From: Lachnospiraceae bacterium UBA3641
GTDB lineage: Bacteria > Bacillota > Clostridia > Lachnospirales > Lachnospiraceae
Direction: 5' to 3'
DNA: 33,452 bases
Assembly (NCBI GenBank): GCA_002373875.1
Contig: DFKQ01000068.1
Span: 1 to 33,452, forward strand
The notes under the pieces are model-generated. The model made no database searches. It worked only from the letters and a program-made list of their open reading frames with translations, and was not told the DNA's origin. The position numbers and the translations under genes are program-made. Shown here one piece after another: positions 1 through 6,411 of the stretch. The first letter of the stretch is position 1. Every line of letters begins with the position of its first letter.

Positions 1-29
1 AAACAGCGGTTCGATTCCGCTACGAGCTG
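1..29 (+). tRNA. 3' end of a tRNA gene (isotype not determinable)
   Basis: The first bases form a complete T arm (stem AGCGG at 5-9, loop TTCGATT at 10-16, stem CCGCT at 17-21), a seven-base acceptor 3' strand ACGAGCT (22-28) and discriminator G29. CCA is not encoded. The 5' part of the gene, including the anticodon, lies left of the window, so the amino acid cannot be read. The gene is followed by a terminator and is the integration target for the two elements to its right. Confidence 0.8.
10..29 (+). repeat. att core copy A (inside the tRNA 3' end)
   Basis: The 20-bp core TTCGATTCCGCTACGAGCTG recurs exactly at 2066-2085 and 6412-6431. This copy lies in the intact tRNA 3' end and so serves as the left attachment site of element 1. 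The identity to the copy at 6412 extends two bases further left (GG). Confidence 0.8.
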
Positions 30-40
30 CGCTATGAAAT

Positions 41-72
41 GCCCGTGAACACTGCGTTTGCGGGTGTTTTTT
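41..72 (+). terminator. Rho-independent terminator behind the tRNA
   Basis: CCCGTGAAC (42-50) pairs with GTTTGCGGG (56-64) over nine positions, two of them G-U, and a run of T follows at 66-72. It would end the tRNA transcript. Its inner stem resembles the terminators at 2091 and 6434. Confidence 0.75.
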
Positions 73-82
73 ATGCCCAAAA

Positions 83-103
83 AAGTGGTCCAAAAGTGGT
101 CCA
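83..103 (+). repeat. Element 1 left-end direct repeats (putative integrase arm sites)
   Basis: Two copies of AGTGGTCCA start at 84 and 95, exactly 11 bp apart. The same motif occurs three more times at the other end of the element (1986, 1998, 2016). Their position just inside both att copies is what arm-type sites of a tyrosine integrase would show. The function is inferred. Confidence 0.55.
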
Positions 104-128
104 GCCTTTTTTTGATGGCTAAAACCCG

Positions 129-1000
129 CTAATTCAGTACATTTACAAGCATTTCCTGATGTTCTTTCGTAGCTGCTGCGATCTGAATATACTTCTCCGC
201 CGTCTCCCGGTCCTTCCAACCGAACGCCATCTGTAATGCAGGCGTTGACATTCCATTCAGGGCAGCATTTGTTGCAGCATAACGTCTGCATGAATGTGTC
301 GTGAAGTTCTTTTTGATCCCAAGTGCTTCACAGGCCCTGTGAATATTGTTATTAGCTTCACCTGTCAGTATGTAGTTGTCATTTTTACCAAGGAATACAA
401 AATCATCTCTGAAGCCATAGTTTTTATTTCTGATCCTTATGAGGATATCCATCGCCCTGTCAGATATCGGCACAAAATGAATGCCGTCGTCATCATGGTT
501 CTTAGTGTACTCACGGTAATTGCCCTCATGATCCACCATATGGCTTACGCATATAAGACCGTCATCGAGATAGATATCTGACCATTTGAGCGCCTTTACT
601 TCGCTGATCCTTAAGTTAAGGCATTCCATAAGAGCGCACACATATCCGTATACCGTGTCCAGTGTCAGATAATAATCGATCAGGCGATCCCTGTCCTCAG
701 AACTTTTGATTGGCTTCGGCTTCTTGGGAGCGAACTTGAAATCGGTTAGATAGAACTCTTTGGAATAATTGATGTCAACAAGTCCGATGGATTTGGCATA
801 TTCCCATATCTTATTCAGGGTAGTCTTAATCTCGTTCGCCCTTCACCACTGATTGTTGTTAGATACATGTCTTGTCCTGCATTAATAGTTACAATTCCAT
901 TTTTGACAAGAGTATAGATATCTTCAATATCGATCACCTCGATGCCGTAAATGCATACCTTGTCAATTAAAGCTTTCTTTTCTTCTTTTAGTATTATCAT
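129..1000 (-). pseudogene. Tyrosine recombinase/integrase of element 1, frameshifted
   Basis: The reading frame from about 842 down to the stop at 129 encodes a SAM-like core-binding segment (ending near KKPKPIKSSEDRDRL) and a full catalytic domain: Arg box in LRISEVKALKW, HxxR in THSCRR, then GWKDRETAEKYI with the likely nucleophile Tyr. A TGA at 843-845 blocks this frame upstream. A second frame, starting at ATG 1000 with an AAGGT ribosome binding site, runs into the same region and ends at 815. Its end (LTTISGE) joins naturally to RANEIKTTLNKIW if one base is shifted near 843-850. Even with that repair the product is only about 290 residues and lacks the usual N-terminal arm-binding domain. 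The GTG at 639-641 is a possible internal start but gives only the catalytic part. The gene is probably inactive. It lies next to the left att with its 3' end facing it, the usual layout for an integrative element. Confidence 0.8.
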
Positions 1001-1035
1001 TTTTACCTTATAGTGAAAAGATTTTTGAGATAAAA

Positions 1036-1179
1036 ATGACTTTTGAAAAATCGTTGAAGTTAATCCTATATAAAAGAAGAAATGATATCAGGTGGGCGGT
1101 GAGTTTTGGAATGGCAAAGAAGATGGATTTTTTAATAGGTACAGCAAAGAGGGAATTGCAGTATGAAATTCATAATTAA
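1036..1179 (+). CDS. Small hypothetical protein, 47 aa
   Basis: An ATG-to-TAA frame encodes a basic 47-residue peptide beginning MTFEKSLKLILYKRR, with no recognised domain, signal peptide or membrane segment. The ribosome binding site is weak (TTGAGATAAAA). It overlaps the next small frame by 17 bases and points the same way as three more genes, so it may be the first gene of a short element 1 operon. Because it is short it could be a chance frame. The only support is its position and compact overlap. Confidence 0.35.
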   Translation: MTFEKSLKLILYKRRNDIRWAVSFGMAKKMDFLIGTAKRELQYEIHN

Positions 1180-1312
1180 ACGCCGTGAGGTTATTGAATT
1201 TTCCAAATGGGAAGCGTATTATAATTATACAAGGTGTGGGTCTGCATTGGATATATGCGGTTCGCCACACCATTTATTTCCTCATTTTGAAACACTTTTC
1301 AGAAGTGATTAA
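1163..1312 (+). CDS. Small hypothetical protein, 49 aa
   Basis: The frame starts at ATG 1163 behind GAGGG (9 nt spacing) and ends at TAA 1310-1312, 20 bp before the next start. The product begins MKFIIKRREVIEF and contains two Cys and a His-rich stretch (SPHHLFPHF). No family is recognised. The good ribosome binding site and tight packing with its neighbours favour a real gene over a chance frame. Confidence 0.4.
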   Translation: MKFIIKRREVIEFSKWEAYYNYTRCGSALDICGSPHHLFPHFETLFRSD

Positions 1313-1332
1313 ACTATAGGAGACTATGATTT

Positions 1333-1641
1333 ATGGGAAAACTAACATTTGTCTTCAACCAAGAGAAGCTGAAAAAAGAACATAAAAGCGAAAATGATCT
1401 TCTATATCCCATGAGGCAATTTGCAAAGGAATATGGCATAGAGGAAACAAGTACCGGAGTATTCGAAATAGATGGCAATAATGCCTTCGCACTTTTGGGT
1501 GGTTTTGTAGCTGATATAACTGACGAAGATCATTCATATGTAAAATTCCTCGACAAATGGGAATTAGATGTAGGCGGTATAATAGATGATTGTATAGAGG
1601 ATACCTTGGACTGGTATAGAGAAGAAGGTATTGCAGTATGA
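1333..1641 (+). CDS. Hypothetical acidic protein, 102 aa, possible antitoxin partner of the VapD-like protein
   Basis: This soluble, acidic protein begins MGKLTFVFNQEKLKKEHK and ends in an acidic stretch (IIDDCIEDTLDWYREEG). There is no signal peptide or membrane segment. AGGAG lies 10 nt before the ATG. Its last codons overlap the start of the VapD-like gene in an ATGA junction, which implies translational coupling. In that position an acidic partner of a VapD-like nuclease would most simply be an antitoxin, but this rests on gene order and size only. I do not recognise the sequence family. Confidence 0.6.
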   Translation: MGKLTFVFNQEKLKKEHKSENDLLYPMRQFAKEYGIEETSTGVFEIDGNNAFALLGGFVADITDEDHSYVKFLDKWELDVGGIIDDCIEDTLDWYREEGIAV

Positions 1642-1964
1642 GTGATCAGTCACCGATCTACCGTAAAGAGTTCATCTTCGATATAGATACCAAACAGGGC
1701 GATAAATACTTTGGAAGTTACCGGAAGATTTATCCAATTATCGGACGATATCTAAATAAGAATGGGTTTATGCGTGTCGAGGGAAGTGCTTATAGAAGCA
1801 TTGAACCGATGAAGCGTGAACGCTTTCTCCGTTTATTTAGAAAACTGCTCAAAGAAACGCCCAATCTTTCGGAATGCATTAAGGAAGTACATCTTGCTGA
1901 AGTAATAGATGATTATTCCTTGAATGATTATGTCAAGAACTTCAAAAAATCTATGAAGAGATAA
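1638..1964 (+). CDS. VapD-like protein (Cas2-fold endoribonuclease family), putative toxin
   Basis: The 108-residue protein has the pattern of VapD proteins: an N-terminal strand with an acidic motif (KEFIFDIDTKQ), then a Tyr-rich helix (YFGSYRKIYPIIGRYLNKNGF), then a strand with small residue, Ser and Tyr (VEGSAYRSI), a second helix with basic residues, and a closing strand plus helix (EVHLAEVIDDYSLNDYVKNF). VapD proteins are small ferredoxin-fold mRNA interferases related to Cas2, usually about 90-100 aa, so the length fits. The assignment is by pattern recognition at low identity. The ATGA overlap with the upstream acidic protein suggests a two-gene toxin-antitoxin unit carried by element 1. 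The end is followed within 25 bp by the element's right-end repeats. Confidence 0.6.
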   Translation: MSDQSPIYRKEFIFDIDTKQGDKYFGSYRKIYPIIGRYLNKNGFMRVEGSAYRSIEPMKRERFLRLFRKLLKETPNLSECIKEVHLAEVIDDYSLNDYVKNFKKSMKR

Positions 1965-1985
1965 TGAATTATAATCTGTTTTAAA

Positions 1986-2024
1986 AGTGGTCCAAAGGGT
2001 GGTCCGAGGAATTTGAGTGGTCCA
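1986..2024 (+). repeat. Element 1 right-end direct repeats (putative integrase arm sites)
   Basis: AGTGGTCCA at 1986-1994, GGTGGTCCG at 1998-2006 and AGTGGTCCA at 2016-2024, spaced 12 and 18 bp. They match the pair at 84-103 in the same orientation and lie about 40 bp inside att copy B. Between them and the core nothing else is recognisable. Confidence 0.55.
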
Positions 2025-2065
2025 ATAACCTCCTATTTTTCTAGTGTTTAAGCGCCTTGACCCCC

Positions 2066-2085
2066 TTCGATTCCGCTACGAGCTG
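2066..2085 (+). repeat. att core copy B (junction of elements 1 and 2)
   Basis: This is an exact copy of the 20-bp tRNA 3'-end core. The bases to the left (GACCCCC) do not continue a tRNA T stem, so this is not a tRNA gene but the right end of element 1 and the left end of element 2. Confidence 0.8.
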
Positions 2086-2090
2086 CTAAG

Positions 2091-2127
2091 AAATCCAGTA
2101 AACATCAGTGTTTGCTGGATTTTTTGT
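2091..2127 (+). terminator. Terminator following att copy B
   Basis: AAATCCAGTAAACA (2091-2104) pairs with TGTTTGCTGGATTT (2109-2122) with one G-U, around the loop TCAG, and a T run follows. It would end a tRNA transcript if this att half formed the tRNA 3' end. That supports the idea that the element carried its own tRNA terminator on attP. Confidence 0.75.
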
Positions 2128-2128
2128 T

Positions 2129-2148
2129 GGGTGAGCACTGGGTGAGCA
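2129..2148 (+). repeat. Element 2 left-end direct repeats (putative integrase arm sites)
   Basis: Two copies of GGGTGAGCA start at 2129 and 2140, 11 bp apart. Related copies (AGGTCAGCA, GGGTTAGCA, AGGTTAGCA) stand at the other end of the element (6251-6323). The consensus differs from that of element 1 but the geometry is the same. Confidence 0.55.
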
Positions 2149-2163
2149 GTTTACATAAATGCA

Positions 2164-2406
2164 CTAATTAAATACAGAATCGAATTTTTCTCCTATATCT
2201 TTCTGAATACGTGCTGTTCTTACGTAATGTCGCATTGTCTGAGGCGATGCATGTCCTGCTATCCTCATGACACTGGCCTGATCCATGTCTGAGTCTATTT
2301 CCCCGTTTATGAACAGCCGCCTGTTCATTAGGTGTCTTGTGTCAAGGGATATTTCCCTTGTTCCGCTGTTGCTTTCTACTTCGATTGACGGTCTGAATAA
2401 ATCCAT
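2164..2406 (-). pseudogene. C-terminal remnant of a tyrosine integrase (element 2)
   Basis: The 80-residue product keeps only the end of the catalytic domain: TRHLMNRRLF (HxxR box), AGHASPQTMRHYV (conserved His and the likely nucleophile Tyr) and a short C-terminal helix. The first catalytic Arg, the core-binding domain and the arm-binding domain are absent. The frame nevertheless starts with ATG behind a perfect AAGGAGG (7 nt spacing), so an internal deletion may have fused the original start to the C-terminus, and a short protein may still be made. It lies next to att copy B, 3' end toward the site, as in element 1. It cannot recombine DNA by itself. Confidence 0.7.
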
Positions 2407-2423
2407 ACGTTATCCTCCTTGAT

Positions 2424-2564
2424 ATGGTGATCGGTTTATTAAGTTGTGTGGTTCTTGCTGTGAATATTTCTATTGGTTTTTTAAGAGATCTCTATTGTGA
2501 GTATGAGTATAAAACAATTGGAAAATTATTAGAACGAACTGGCAAGTCAGGGTTTGATTTATAA
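2424..2564 (+). CDS. Possible small membrane peptide, 46 aa
   Basis: The frame starts at ATG 2424 and ends at TAA 2562-2564. The product begins with a hydrophobic stretch (VIGLLSCVVLAVNISIGFL) long enough for one membrane span, then a charged tail ending TGKSGFDL. A strong hairpin lies 18 bp behind the stop. No ribosome binding site is visible and the start is only 17 bp from the divergent integrase remnant. It resembles small membrane toxins only in general form, and it could be a chance frame. Confidence 0.25.
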   Translation: MVIGLLSCVVLAVNISIGFLRDLYCEYEYKTIGKLLERTGKSGFDL

Positions 2565-2581
2565 AATAGTTCTTTATATAC

Positions 2582-2620
2582 AACAAAAGACTCCTTCCTT
2601 ATTGGAAAGAGTCTTTTGTT
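2582..2620. terminator. Bidirectional terminator-like hairpin
   Basis: AACAAAAGACTC (2582-2593) pairs perfectly with GAGTCTTTTGTT (2609-2620). The inner bases TTCC/GGAA extend the stem around a short loop. T-rich sequence lies in the 3' arm on both strands. It could end the protease unit arriving from the right or a transcript arriving from the left. Confidence 0.6.
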
Positions 2621-2806
2621 AGTAAAGTATCGAGCTTTGCTGAAATGTCTCGCAAACGGCTTATATACTTGATTTTCATTATTTTTATTTGAGGGACATT
2701 TTCTAATCCTGTTAAATCAGGAAAGGGCTTAAGTCCGCGGCTAATATAATCAAACTGAATTACATCTCTTCCTGTGCAAACGTAACTATGCCGAATGTGT
2801 TATTTC
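2599..2806 (-). other. Open frame without start codon downstream of the protease gene
   Basis: A frame offset from the protease gene stays open from about 2806 to the TAA at 2599. It encodes a credible sequence (DVIQFDYISRGLKPF, then a Lys/Leu-rich helix ending LLTKDSFQ) but has no ATG, GTG or TTG until the internal ATG that would give only about 26 residues. It may be a small gene with lost start, or a downstream part of the protease gene in another frame. The evidence is too thin to call a gene. Confidence 0.2.
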
Positions 2807-3242
2807 CACGCCTCGCAGCACACTGATATATTTCTTTTTCAAACAGGATCTCAACGAATTTGTTGCCGATACGGTGAATATTCGTATCTGCTTTGGAGAA
2901 CATTGTATCACTCATAACCATATCATATCCAATAAGTGGATGGTCACAGGCTGCAATAAGCAGGTTCTGTATCTTATAGCATTCTTTCCCGTCAGTTAAA
3001 GAAAATTCAGGGATTGCATAAACAGCTCCTTTTTCGGCATCTTTACCAAAGCCCCTTATTTCGCTTTCCCAATCCTGCTTAACAGCATCTGGATAAGCAA
3101 GCAGAAGCTTCTTTTCACCCTTGCACCATATCGGAGTCTCTGCGCCTGTGTCTAACAGGGCATCGATCATTACATCATTCGACTTATATCGGAATGATGG
3201 CCGGTTTTTCCGGTTAAACAGTTGTAATACTAAAGTCCGCAT
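2760..3242 (-). CDS. Retropepsin-like aspartic protease
   Basis: The catalytic motif of pepsin/retropepsin enzymes is clear: a hydrophobic strand followed by Asp-Thr-Gly-Ala (MIDALLDTGAETPIWC), and later a hydrophobic-hydrophobic-Gly motif (HPLIGYDMV) typical of the second conserved element of single-domain retropepsins. Such proteins act as homodimers with one Asp from each subunit; the substrate is unknown. I chose the start MRTLVLQLFNRKNRP at 3242 (about 160 aa) because the longer frame from 3332 lies almost wholly within the preceding gene. The start still overlaps that gene by 29 bp, so the two are probably coupled. There is no signal peptide or membrane span, so it should act in the cytosol. 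Similar protease plus small acidic protein pairs are familiar from Firmicute integrative elements, in line with its place in element 2. Confidence 0.7.
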   Translation of the reverse strand: MRTLVLQLFNRKNRPSFRYKSNDVMIDALLDTGAETPIWCKGEKKLLLAYPDAVKQDWESEIRGFGKDAEKGAVYAIPEFSLTDGKECYKIQNLLIAACDHPLIGYDMVMSDTMFSKADTNIHRIGNKFVEILFEKEIYQCAARRGNNTFGIVTFAQEEM

Positions 3243-3465
3243 AAAACATACCATTCCAACCACTTTCGGTTGTCCTATAAAAATACAATCCCTGCCCTTG
3301 ATGTTCGGCTTCATAATCACTGATATCATCATCCGAGATCACATCAACCACATCTCCTTCAAGTATGTCGGGATGATCGCCATCCATGACAGGATTGAGT
3401 ATAGCGACCCACATATCAGGGTAATTTTCTACCATTTGCTCCCATGTCATTCTGCGCATATCCAC
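3214..3465 (-). CDS. Small acidic protein encoded next to the retropepsin-like protease
   Basis: The product of about 80 residues is strongly acidic (DGDHPDILEGDVVDVISDDDISDYEAEH) and begins MTWEQMVENYPDMWVAILNP after two possible upstream starts. It has no Cys, signal peptide or membrane span. A GGGGGTG sequence precedes the GTG/ATG starts at 3465 and 3459. It overlaps the protease start by 29 bp. Its function is unknown. Its constant place directly in front of a protease gene suggests a partner, regulator or substrate, which is inference. Confidence 0.6.
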   Translation of the reverse strand: MDMRRMTWEQMVENYPDMWVAILNPVMDGDHPDILEGDVVDVISDDDISDYEAEHQGQGLYFYRTTESGWNGMFYADFSITTV

Positions 3466-3511
3466 ACCCCCATTCGGTGTTTGGTAATAAATGCTTAGTT
3501 TACATACCCTT

Positions 3512-3540
3512 ATTATATCATCAACCCTTTTATAGTTCTA
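3512..3540 (-). promoter_or_regulatory. Putative promoter of the acidic protein-protease pair
   Basis: On the minus strand a perfect TATAAT (3512-3517) stands 17 bp after TAGAAC (3535-3540), about 45 bp before the first start. The -35 match is weak. Confidence 0.4.
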
Positions 3541-3582
3541 CATCAACCTGATTTGTAATGATTGATAATAACTGGCGGCTTC

Positions 3583-3918
3583 TTAAGGATAATTCTGTTT
3601 GATTAGCTTTGCTATTTCCAATGTCAGACTGCGTTGACGATCATTCATATTATTGATCATGCCTGAAATATCCTCATCTTTTTTATCAATTTTAGGGTGT
3701 ATAAAATCAGACAGGATATAATCCATGGAAACATCAAATACATTAATGAGATCTATCAGCTTCTCTAGCGTCATGCTCTTCTCGCCACGCTCAACCGCAC
3801 CCAAATATGATGCGGTCACATCTATTTTTTCTGATAACTGCTCCTGAGTCAGTTTCAAACGTAAACGCTCTTCGCGGATACGTTTTCCTAATATTTTCCG
3901 ATCCACTTGGGGATGCAT
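3583..3918 (-). CDS. XRE-family helix-turn-helix regulator
   Basis: Residues 9-65 form a typical Cro/C1 HTH (LGKRIREERLRLKLTQEQLSEKIDVTASYLGAVERGEK, then LEKLIDLINVFDVSMDYIL), followed by a linker and a helical tail. It would bind DNA as a dimer and probably controls a nearby unit such as the protease pair, whose start lies 118 bp downstream. No clear ribosome binding site precedes the ATG at 3916-3918. The first codons overlap the open frame of the divergent truncated membrane gene, which suggests that the start region was altered by the rearrangement at 3900-3925 and that the gene may have lost its own promoter. Confidence 0.75.
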   Translation of the reverse strand: MHPQVDRKILGKRIREERLRLKLTQEQLSEKIDVTASYLGAVERGEKSMTLEKLIDLINVFDVSMDYILSDFIHPKIDKKDEDISGMINNMNDRQRSLTLEIAKLIKQNYP

Positions 3919-5151
3919 GAGACATCGGATTCATCAGGCTGGTATGACGGTTATATCGATACTGTTTACGAGGATAACGGATATGATATTTCTTTGACAA
4001 GTCAGGCTGCAATTACTGATCTTAAGAATTCCTTACAGCAATTCAAGTCAAATCCGATCGGCGCTATAGGTTTTTTCTCAAGAAAGATACAATCCCAATG
4101 GATCGAGCCGACCTGCGAGAGCATTTTTATCCTTCTTAACAGGCACGCGTATTCGGATACAGGTCAATATAACCCAAATGGCTTGCCGGTAAACCGCCTT
4201 GGAAGCATTCTCATACAATTGATGAACCTGATGCAGACAGTGATATATTTCGGTGCGTTCCTGTTCTATTCCGGTATTGGCCTTACCCTGATAAAAAGCA
4301 GACAGGCAGGGAAAATCAAGCCGGAATACAGGGATATAACGGACAGCCTGTTTACCGGCCTTGTAATTATAGGTGCCTTTGTGTTCTATATTTTCTGGGA
4401 AGCAAATAGCCAATACGCATTGTTTTTTATGCTCCTGCTGATCCCCTGTGCGGTGACGGGTTATGGAAAGACAGCGGATAAGATAATATACATATTCCGG
4501 GATAGTTCCGGTCAGGAAGCAAAATCACTTTTGATCCCGGCAGCATTAGTGATATCTCTTATCGTTATTGCTGCGTTGGTTCCTGAGGGATCTGCAGTAG
4601 GACATTTGCTTGCTCCTTCATGGAGTACGGAACAATATAAGATATACCGGTCTGAAATGCTTGCGGCAGGGATCAAAGAATACAATCCGATAGATACAGA
4701 TCATACATTATATGCGACTCGTTATGATGATACGGGAAAAGCGCGGTTTCATGCGGGAAGATATTATATTATTCCGGCTGATGATCCTGACAGTTATCTG
4801 GTACCGTCAGACGAAGCGGCAGGAACTTCGGTCATTACAGGCAATGCCGGTGATAACCGGGTGATCCTTACTTCAAGGGAGCAGGGTTATGCTTTGCGCT
4901 TCCAAAGTACACAGCTTGTAATGGATATTGAGAATGCTTCAAAATCGCCCGGAGCCCGTGTGCAGCAATACGAGCAGAACGGTGATCCGTCTCAGGTATA
5001 TGGGTTTACGCCCACGGATGACGGAACTTTTTTCATCACTTATCCTTATGCAGGCGATCTTGTCCTGACTGCACATAAAAACGGAAACGTTACGGTTGAA
5101 CATAAAGAAGATGAGAACAGTTCGCAGCATTGGAAGGTCATTGCGGAATGA
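3907..5151 (+). pseudogene. 5'-truncated polytopic membrane protein (GT-C glycosyltransferase type) with C-terminal ricin-type lectin domain
   Basis: The open frame begins abruptly (TTG 3907 or ATG 3913) without a ribosome binding site and in the middle of what looks like an extracytoplasmic loop (NPIGAIGFFSRKIQSQWIEPT, a segment typical of family 39-like GT-C proteins). It then has about four membrane spans (near residues 105-125, 148-165, 170-185, 208-228) and a soluble C-terminal domain of about 130 residues (YALRFQSTQLVMDIE, GFTPTDDGTFFITYP, QHWKVI) with the QxW-type pattern of beta-trefoil lectins. The N-terminal catalytic half of a GT-C enzyme is absent, so it is most likely a decapitated gene. 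Family 39-like enzymes take sugar from a polyprenyl phosphate donor, which fits the GT2 gene 36 bp downstream. The family assignment is moderate; truncation is likely. Confidence 0.6.
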
Positions 5152-5187
5152 GACGTATTATTACATATTAAGTGCGGAGGATGTTTT

Positions 5188-5892
5188 ATGGATACGCTTT
5201 ATATAGTTATGCCGGCATATAATGAAGAGGAAAATATAGAACGGGCAGTAAGGCAATGGTATCCCCTTTTGGAAGGAAAAAGCGATGCTTCACGGCTTGT
5301 GATCGCTGACAGCGGAAGCGCAGATAACACTCACAGGATTCTGTTGTCCCTGCAAAACGAACTCCCTCAGCTTGAGATACTTGAAGACACTTTGAAACAG
5401 CACGGGCCCAAGCTGATAGCACTGTATAATTACGCTATTTCACAAAATGCAGATTATGTTTTCCAAACAGATTCGGATGGTCAGACAGATCCGGGTGAAT
5501 TCGGGCAGTTCTGGGATCTGCGGAACGATCATGATGCGATATTGGGTAACCGCACTGTCAGGGGTGACGGTCGATCGCGGGCTGTGGTCGAAAAGGTGGT
5601 ATGTTTGTTACTCCGCCTGTTTTTCGGCGTAAAAGTACCGGATGCGAACGCGCCGTTCAGGCTGATGAAATGCGAGGTCCTCAAAAAATACATGGACAGA
5701 TTCAACGCCGATTATAATATTCCCAACATCATGATCACGGCATTCTTAGCATATTATCATGAGAAAATATCATTTATGGAGATATCATTCAAGCCCCGTC
5801 AAGCCGGAAACAACTCCATCAATATACCCAAGATCATCAGGATAGGTATTGATGCTTTGAAAGATTTTTATGAATTCAGACGAAATATGTGA
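5188..5892 (+). CDS. Family 2 glycosyltransferase, dolichyl/undecaprenyl-phosphate sugar synthase-like
   Basis: The N-terminus LYIVMPAYNEEENIERAV is the nucleotide-binding start of GT-A fold GT2 enzymes, followed by LVIADSGSADNT and the metal-binding QTDSDGQTDP (DxD). The middle has NRTVRGDGRSR and APFRLMK, typical of the DPM1-like group. The 234-residue length without membrane spans matches soluble polyprenyl-phosphate sugar synthases. It likely transfers a sugar from a nucleotide donor to undecaprenyl phosphate at the cytoplasmic face. GGAGG stands 7 nt before the ATG. The preceding gene, a GT-C-like protein, would be the natural user of the product, but it is truncated. Confidence 0.8.
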   Translation: MDTLYIVMPAYNEEENIERAVRQWYPLLEGKSDASRLVIADSGSADNTHRILLSLQNELPQLEILEDTLKQHGPKLIALYNYAISQNADYVFQTDSDGQTDPGEFGQFWDLRNDHDAILGNRTVRGDGRSRAVVEKVVCLLLRLFFGVKVPDANAPFRLMKCEVLKKYMDRFNADYNIPNIMITAFLAYYHEKISFMEISFKPRQAGNNSINIPKIIRIGIDALKDFYEFRRNM

Positions 5893-6128
5893 GTTGCGGA
5901 CATACTGAAGGTGAATTATCAGCTACCATTAAATGCGACCTGAATGGCGGTGCTATTTCAAACCTTTACAGTACATCAGGTCAAACGATTACCTTAAATA
6001 CGCCGACAAAAGAAAACTCAGAATTTTTGGGTTGGAAAAAGTCCGGACCGCCTGTCTTATTGTGGTGCATACAACCGCATAAAACAACTATAAATAGGCA
6101 GATAAAAGAGCTGGATCAAGGATTTTGA
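5889..6128 (+). pseudogene. Fragment of a repeat-type surface protein (InlB B-repeat-like)
   Basis: The GTG-started frame overlaps the end of the GT2 gene. Its central part (ATIKCDLNGGAISNLYSTSG, then TPTKENSEFLGWK) has the pattern of one Listeria-Bacteroides (InlB B) repeat: G-G, T-P-T-K and F-L-G-W. The rest of the frame is unrelated sequence ending at the terminator. No signal peptide, anchor or further repeats are present, so this is a gene scrap left by deletion. Confidence 0.5.
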
Positions 6129-6150
6129 CCTTGGACCCGGCTCTTTTTTT
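6104..6150 (+). terminator. Terminator behind the glycosyltransferase region
   Basis: AAAAGAGC (6104-6111) pairs with GCTCTTTT (6140-6147), and the inner CAAGG/CCTTG extends the stem. Seven or more T follow. Confidence 0.75.
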
Positions 6151-6250
6151 GTTATGCCGCCTTAAACTTAACGCTGTTTTGGGGGCTTGGGGGTATGAAA
6201 AATTTTTTCGACGCTATCTAAATTACATTGATAATACCCCCCTATGATTC

Positions 6251-6323
6251 AGGTCAGCAAAAATATTCTGCTAATCAAATCGGGTTAGCATCAGGTTAGC
6301 AAGGATATAAGATTAGGTTAGCA
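6251..6323 (+). repeat. Element 2 right-end direct repeats (putative integrase arm sites)
   Basis: AGGTCAGCA at 6251, GGGTTAGCA at 6282, AGGTTAGCA at 6293 and AGGTTAGCA at 6315, spaced 31, 11 and 22 bp, close to whole helical turns. They lie about 90 bp inside att copy C. The remaining sequence between 6150 and 6410 has no gene. It contains GGGGGTAT near 6194 and ATACCCCC near 6235 as a loose inverted repeat. Confidence 0.55.
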
Positions 6324-6411
6324 GCGACAGGTATCTTTTTATCTCCTTTCTATATCAGGGTTTACTGGTTACTTGTTCAATATGCTTCCCCTCTCACACC
6401 ATCCCAAATGG

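Noticed and set aside
83..2024. GTGGTCC repeats as a CRISPR array
   Set aside because: Units are only about 9 bp, spacers are 2-9 bp, and they stand at both ends of the element rather than in one array.
2066..2085. Second tRNA gene at att copy B
   Set aside because: Only the 3' part is present; the bases to the left do not form a T stem or the rest of a cloverleaf. The same holds for copy C at 6412.
3242..3332. Longer N-terminus for the retropepsin-like protease
   Set aside because: Those 30 codons lie inside the preceding acidic-protein gene in another frame and show no conserved feature. The start at 3242 is adequate.
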